Translations under genes and position numbers: made by a program | In this document: positions 63,933-64,000 of the stretch, one piece after another | Layout of the letters: each line of letters opens with the position of its first letter | Numbering within the stretch: position 1 is the stretch's first letter | The notes under the pieces: generated by a model | What the model was told of the DNA's origin: nothing | The model's input: only the letters and a program-made list of their open reading frames with translations | Databases searched by the model: none | Assembly: GCA_947474365.1 (NCBI GenBank) | Contig: CANJIU010000014.1 | Span: forward strand, 59,868 to 123,867 | From: Opitutia bacterium | Lineage (GTDB): Bacteria; Verrucomicrobiota; Verrucomicrobiia; Opitutales; Opitutaceae | Reading direction: 5' to 3' | Length of the DNA stretch: 64,000 bases

Positions 63933-63951
63933 AAAATGCCTGGGGCATTTT
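63933..63951. other. Perfect 8-bp hairpin next to the REP-like element
   Basis: AAAATGCC and GGCATTTT pair around a TGG loop, five bases beyond the palindromic element. The next 40 bases are strikingly A+T-rich for this genome. It could be a terminator on either strand or part of the same mobile repeat. Confidence 0.6.
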
Positions 63952-64000
63952 CGCGGATCGTGTGCCGGTCTGTTCGAAATATATTTGTAATAAGATGACA

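Noticed and set aside
1..64000. CRISPR arrays, tRNA and rRNA genes
   Set aside because: No regularly spaced repeats and no clover-leaf or rRNA-like sequence was seen in the intergenic regions; all are short and accounted for.

Overview
The window is G+C-rich, densely coded DNA from a Verrucomicrobia-type bacterium, most likely an Opitutaceae relative. This is inferred from four very large TonB-dependent receptors with a '[ST]PFEV'-like segment after the signal peptide, GntR/LacI chimeric regulators, the DUF1501 and cytochrome/DUF1549/DUF1553 gene pair, a DUF1080 protein, sulfatase, ThuA and DUF1343 proteins, and a two-copy C-terminal repeat typical of that phylum. No rRNA, tRNA, CRISPR array, prophage or complete insertion sequence was seen.

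Layout. 1-9 kb: the 5' part of an acetylxylan-esterase-like hydrolase, a DUF2127 membrane protein, a DUF4832 glycosidase-like protein, two tandem membrane glycosyltransferases and a small lipoprotein pair. 9-17 kb: a TonB receptor divergent from a fumarylacetoacetate-hydrolase-family enzyme and a sulfatase, with a perfect palindrome between them, then a PhoD-type phosphatase and an unknown protein. 17-27.6 kb: a glycan-utilisation locus in which two paralogous TonB receptors flank a GH3 glycosidase, divergent from a LacI regulator with an operator-like inverted repeat. 27.7-40.7 kb: a mainly housekeeping block with a DUF4337 protein, a topoisomerase IV A-like subunit, a ThuA protein, an unusual bacterial arginine-methyltransferase-like protein, rpoZ, a 32-residue Lys-rich protein, an S41 protease, DUF3108, a GT9 transferase, a 3-methyladenine glycosylase, an MFS transporter and rplU-rpmA with a strong terminator.

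40.7-48.3 kb: a same-strand run of DUF1080, a repeat protein, a sugar-phosphate-isomerase-like protein, DUF1501 and a c-type cytochrome/DUF1549/DUF1553 protein, probably for glycoside or sugar degradation. 48.5-53.9 kb: a creatininase-family enzyme, a fourth TonB receptor and a GntR/LacI chimeric regulator. 53.9-63.7 kb: a DUF3999/DUF2339 membrane pair, in which the DUF2339 protein has a roughly 110-residue block in triplicate, then a NamZ-type muramidase, an AlkD-like repair protein and a redoxin-cytochrome c-copper monooxygenase fusion. The right edge carries a palindromic REP-like element.

The overall theme is uptake and degradation of plant or algal polysaccharides and sulfated glycans, interleaved with core information-processing genes. 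The most unusual items are the bacterial PRMT-like protein, the triplicated DUF2339 protein, the redoxin/heme/copper fusion, the 32-residue Lys-rich protein with its own terminator, and two structured repeat elements.
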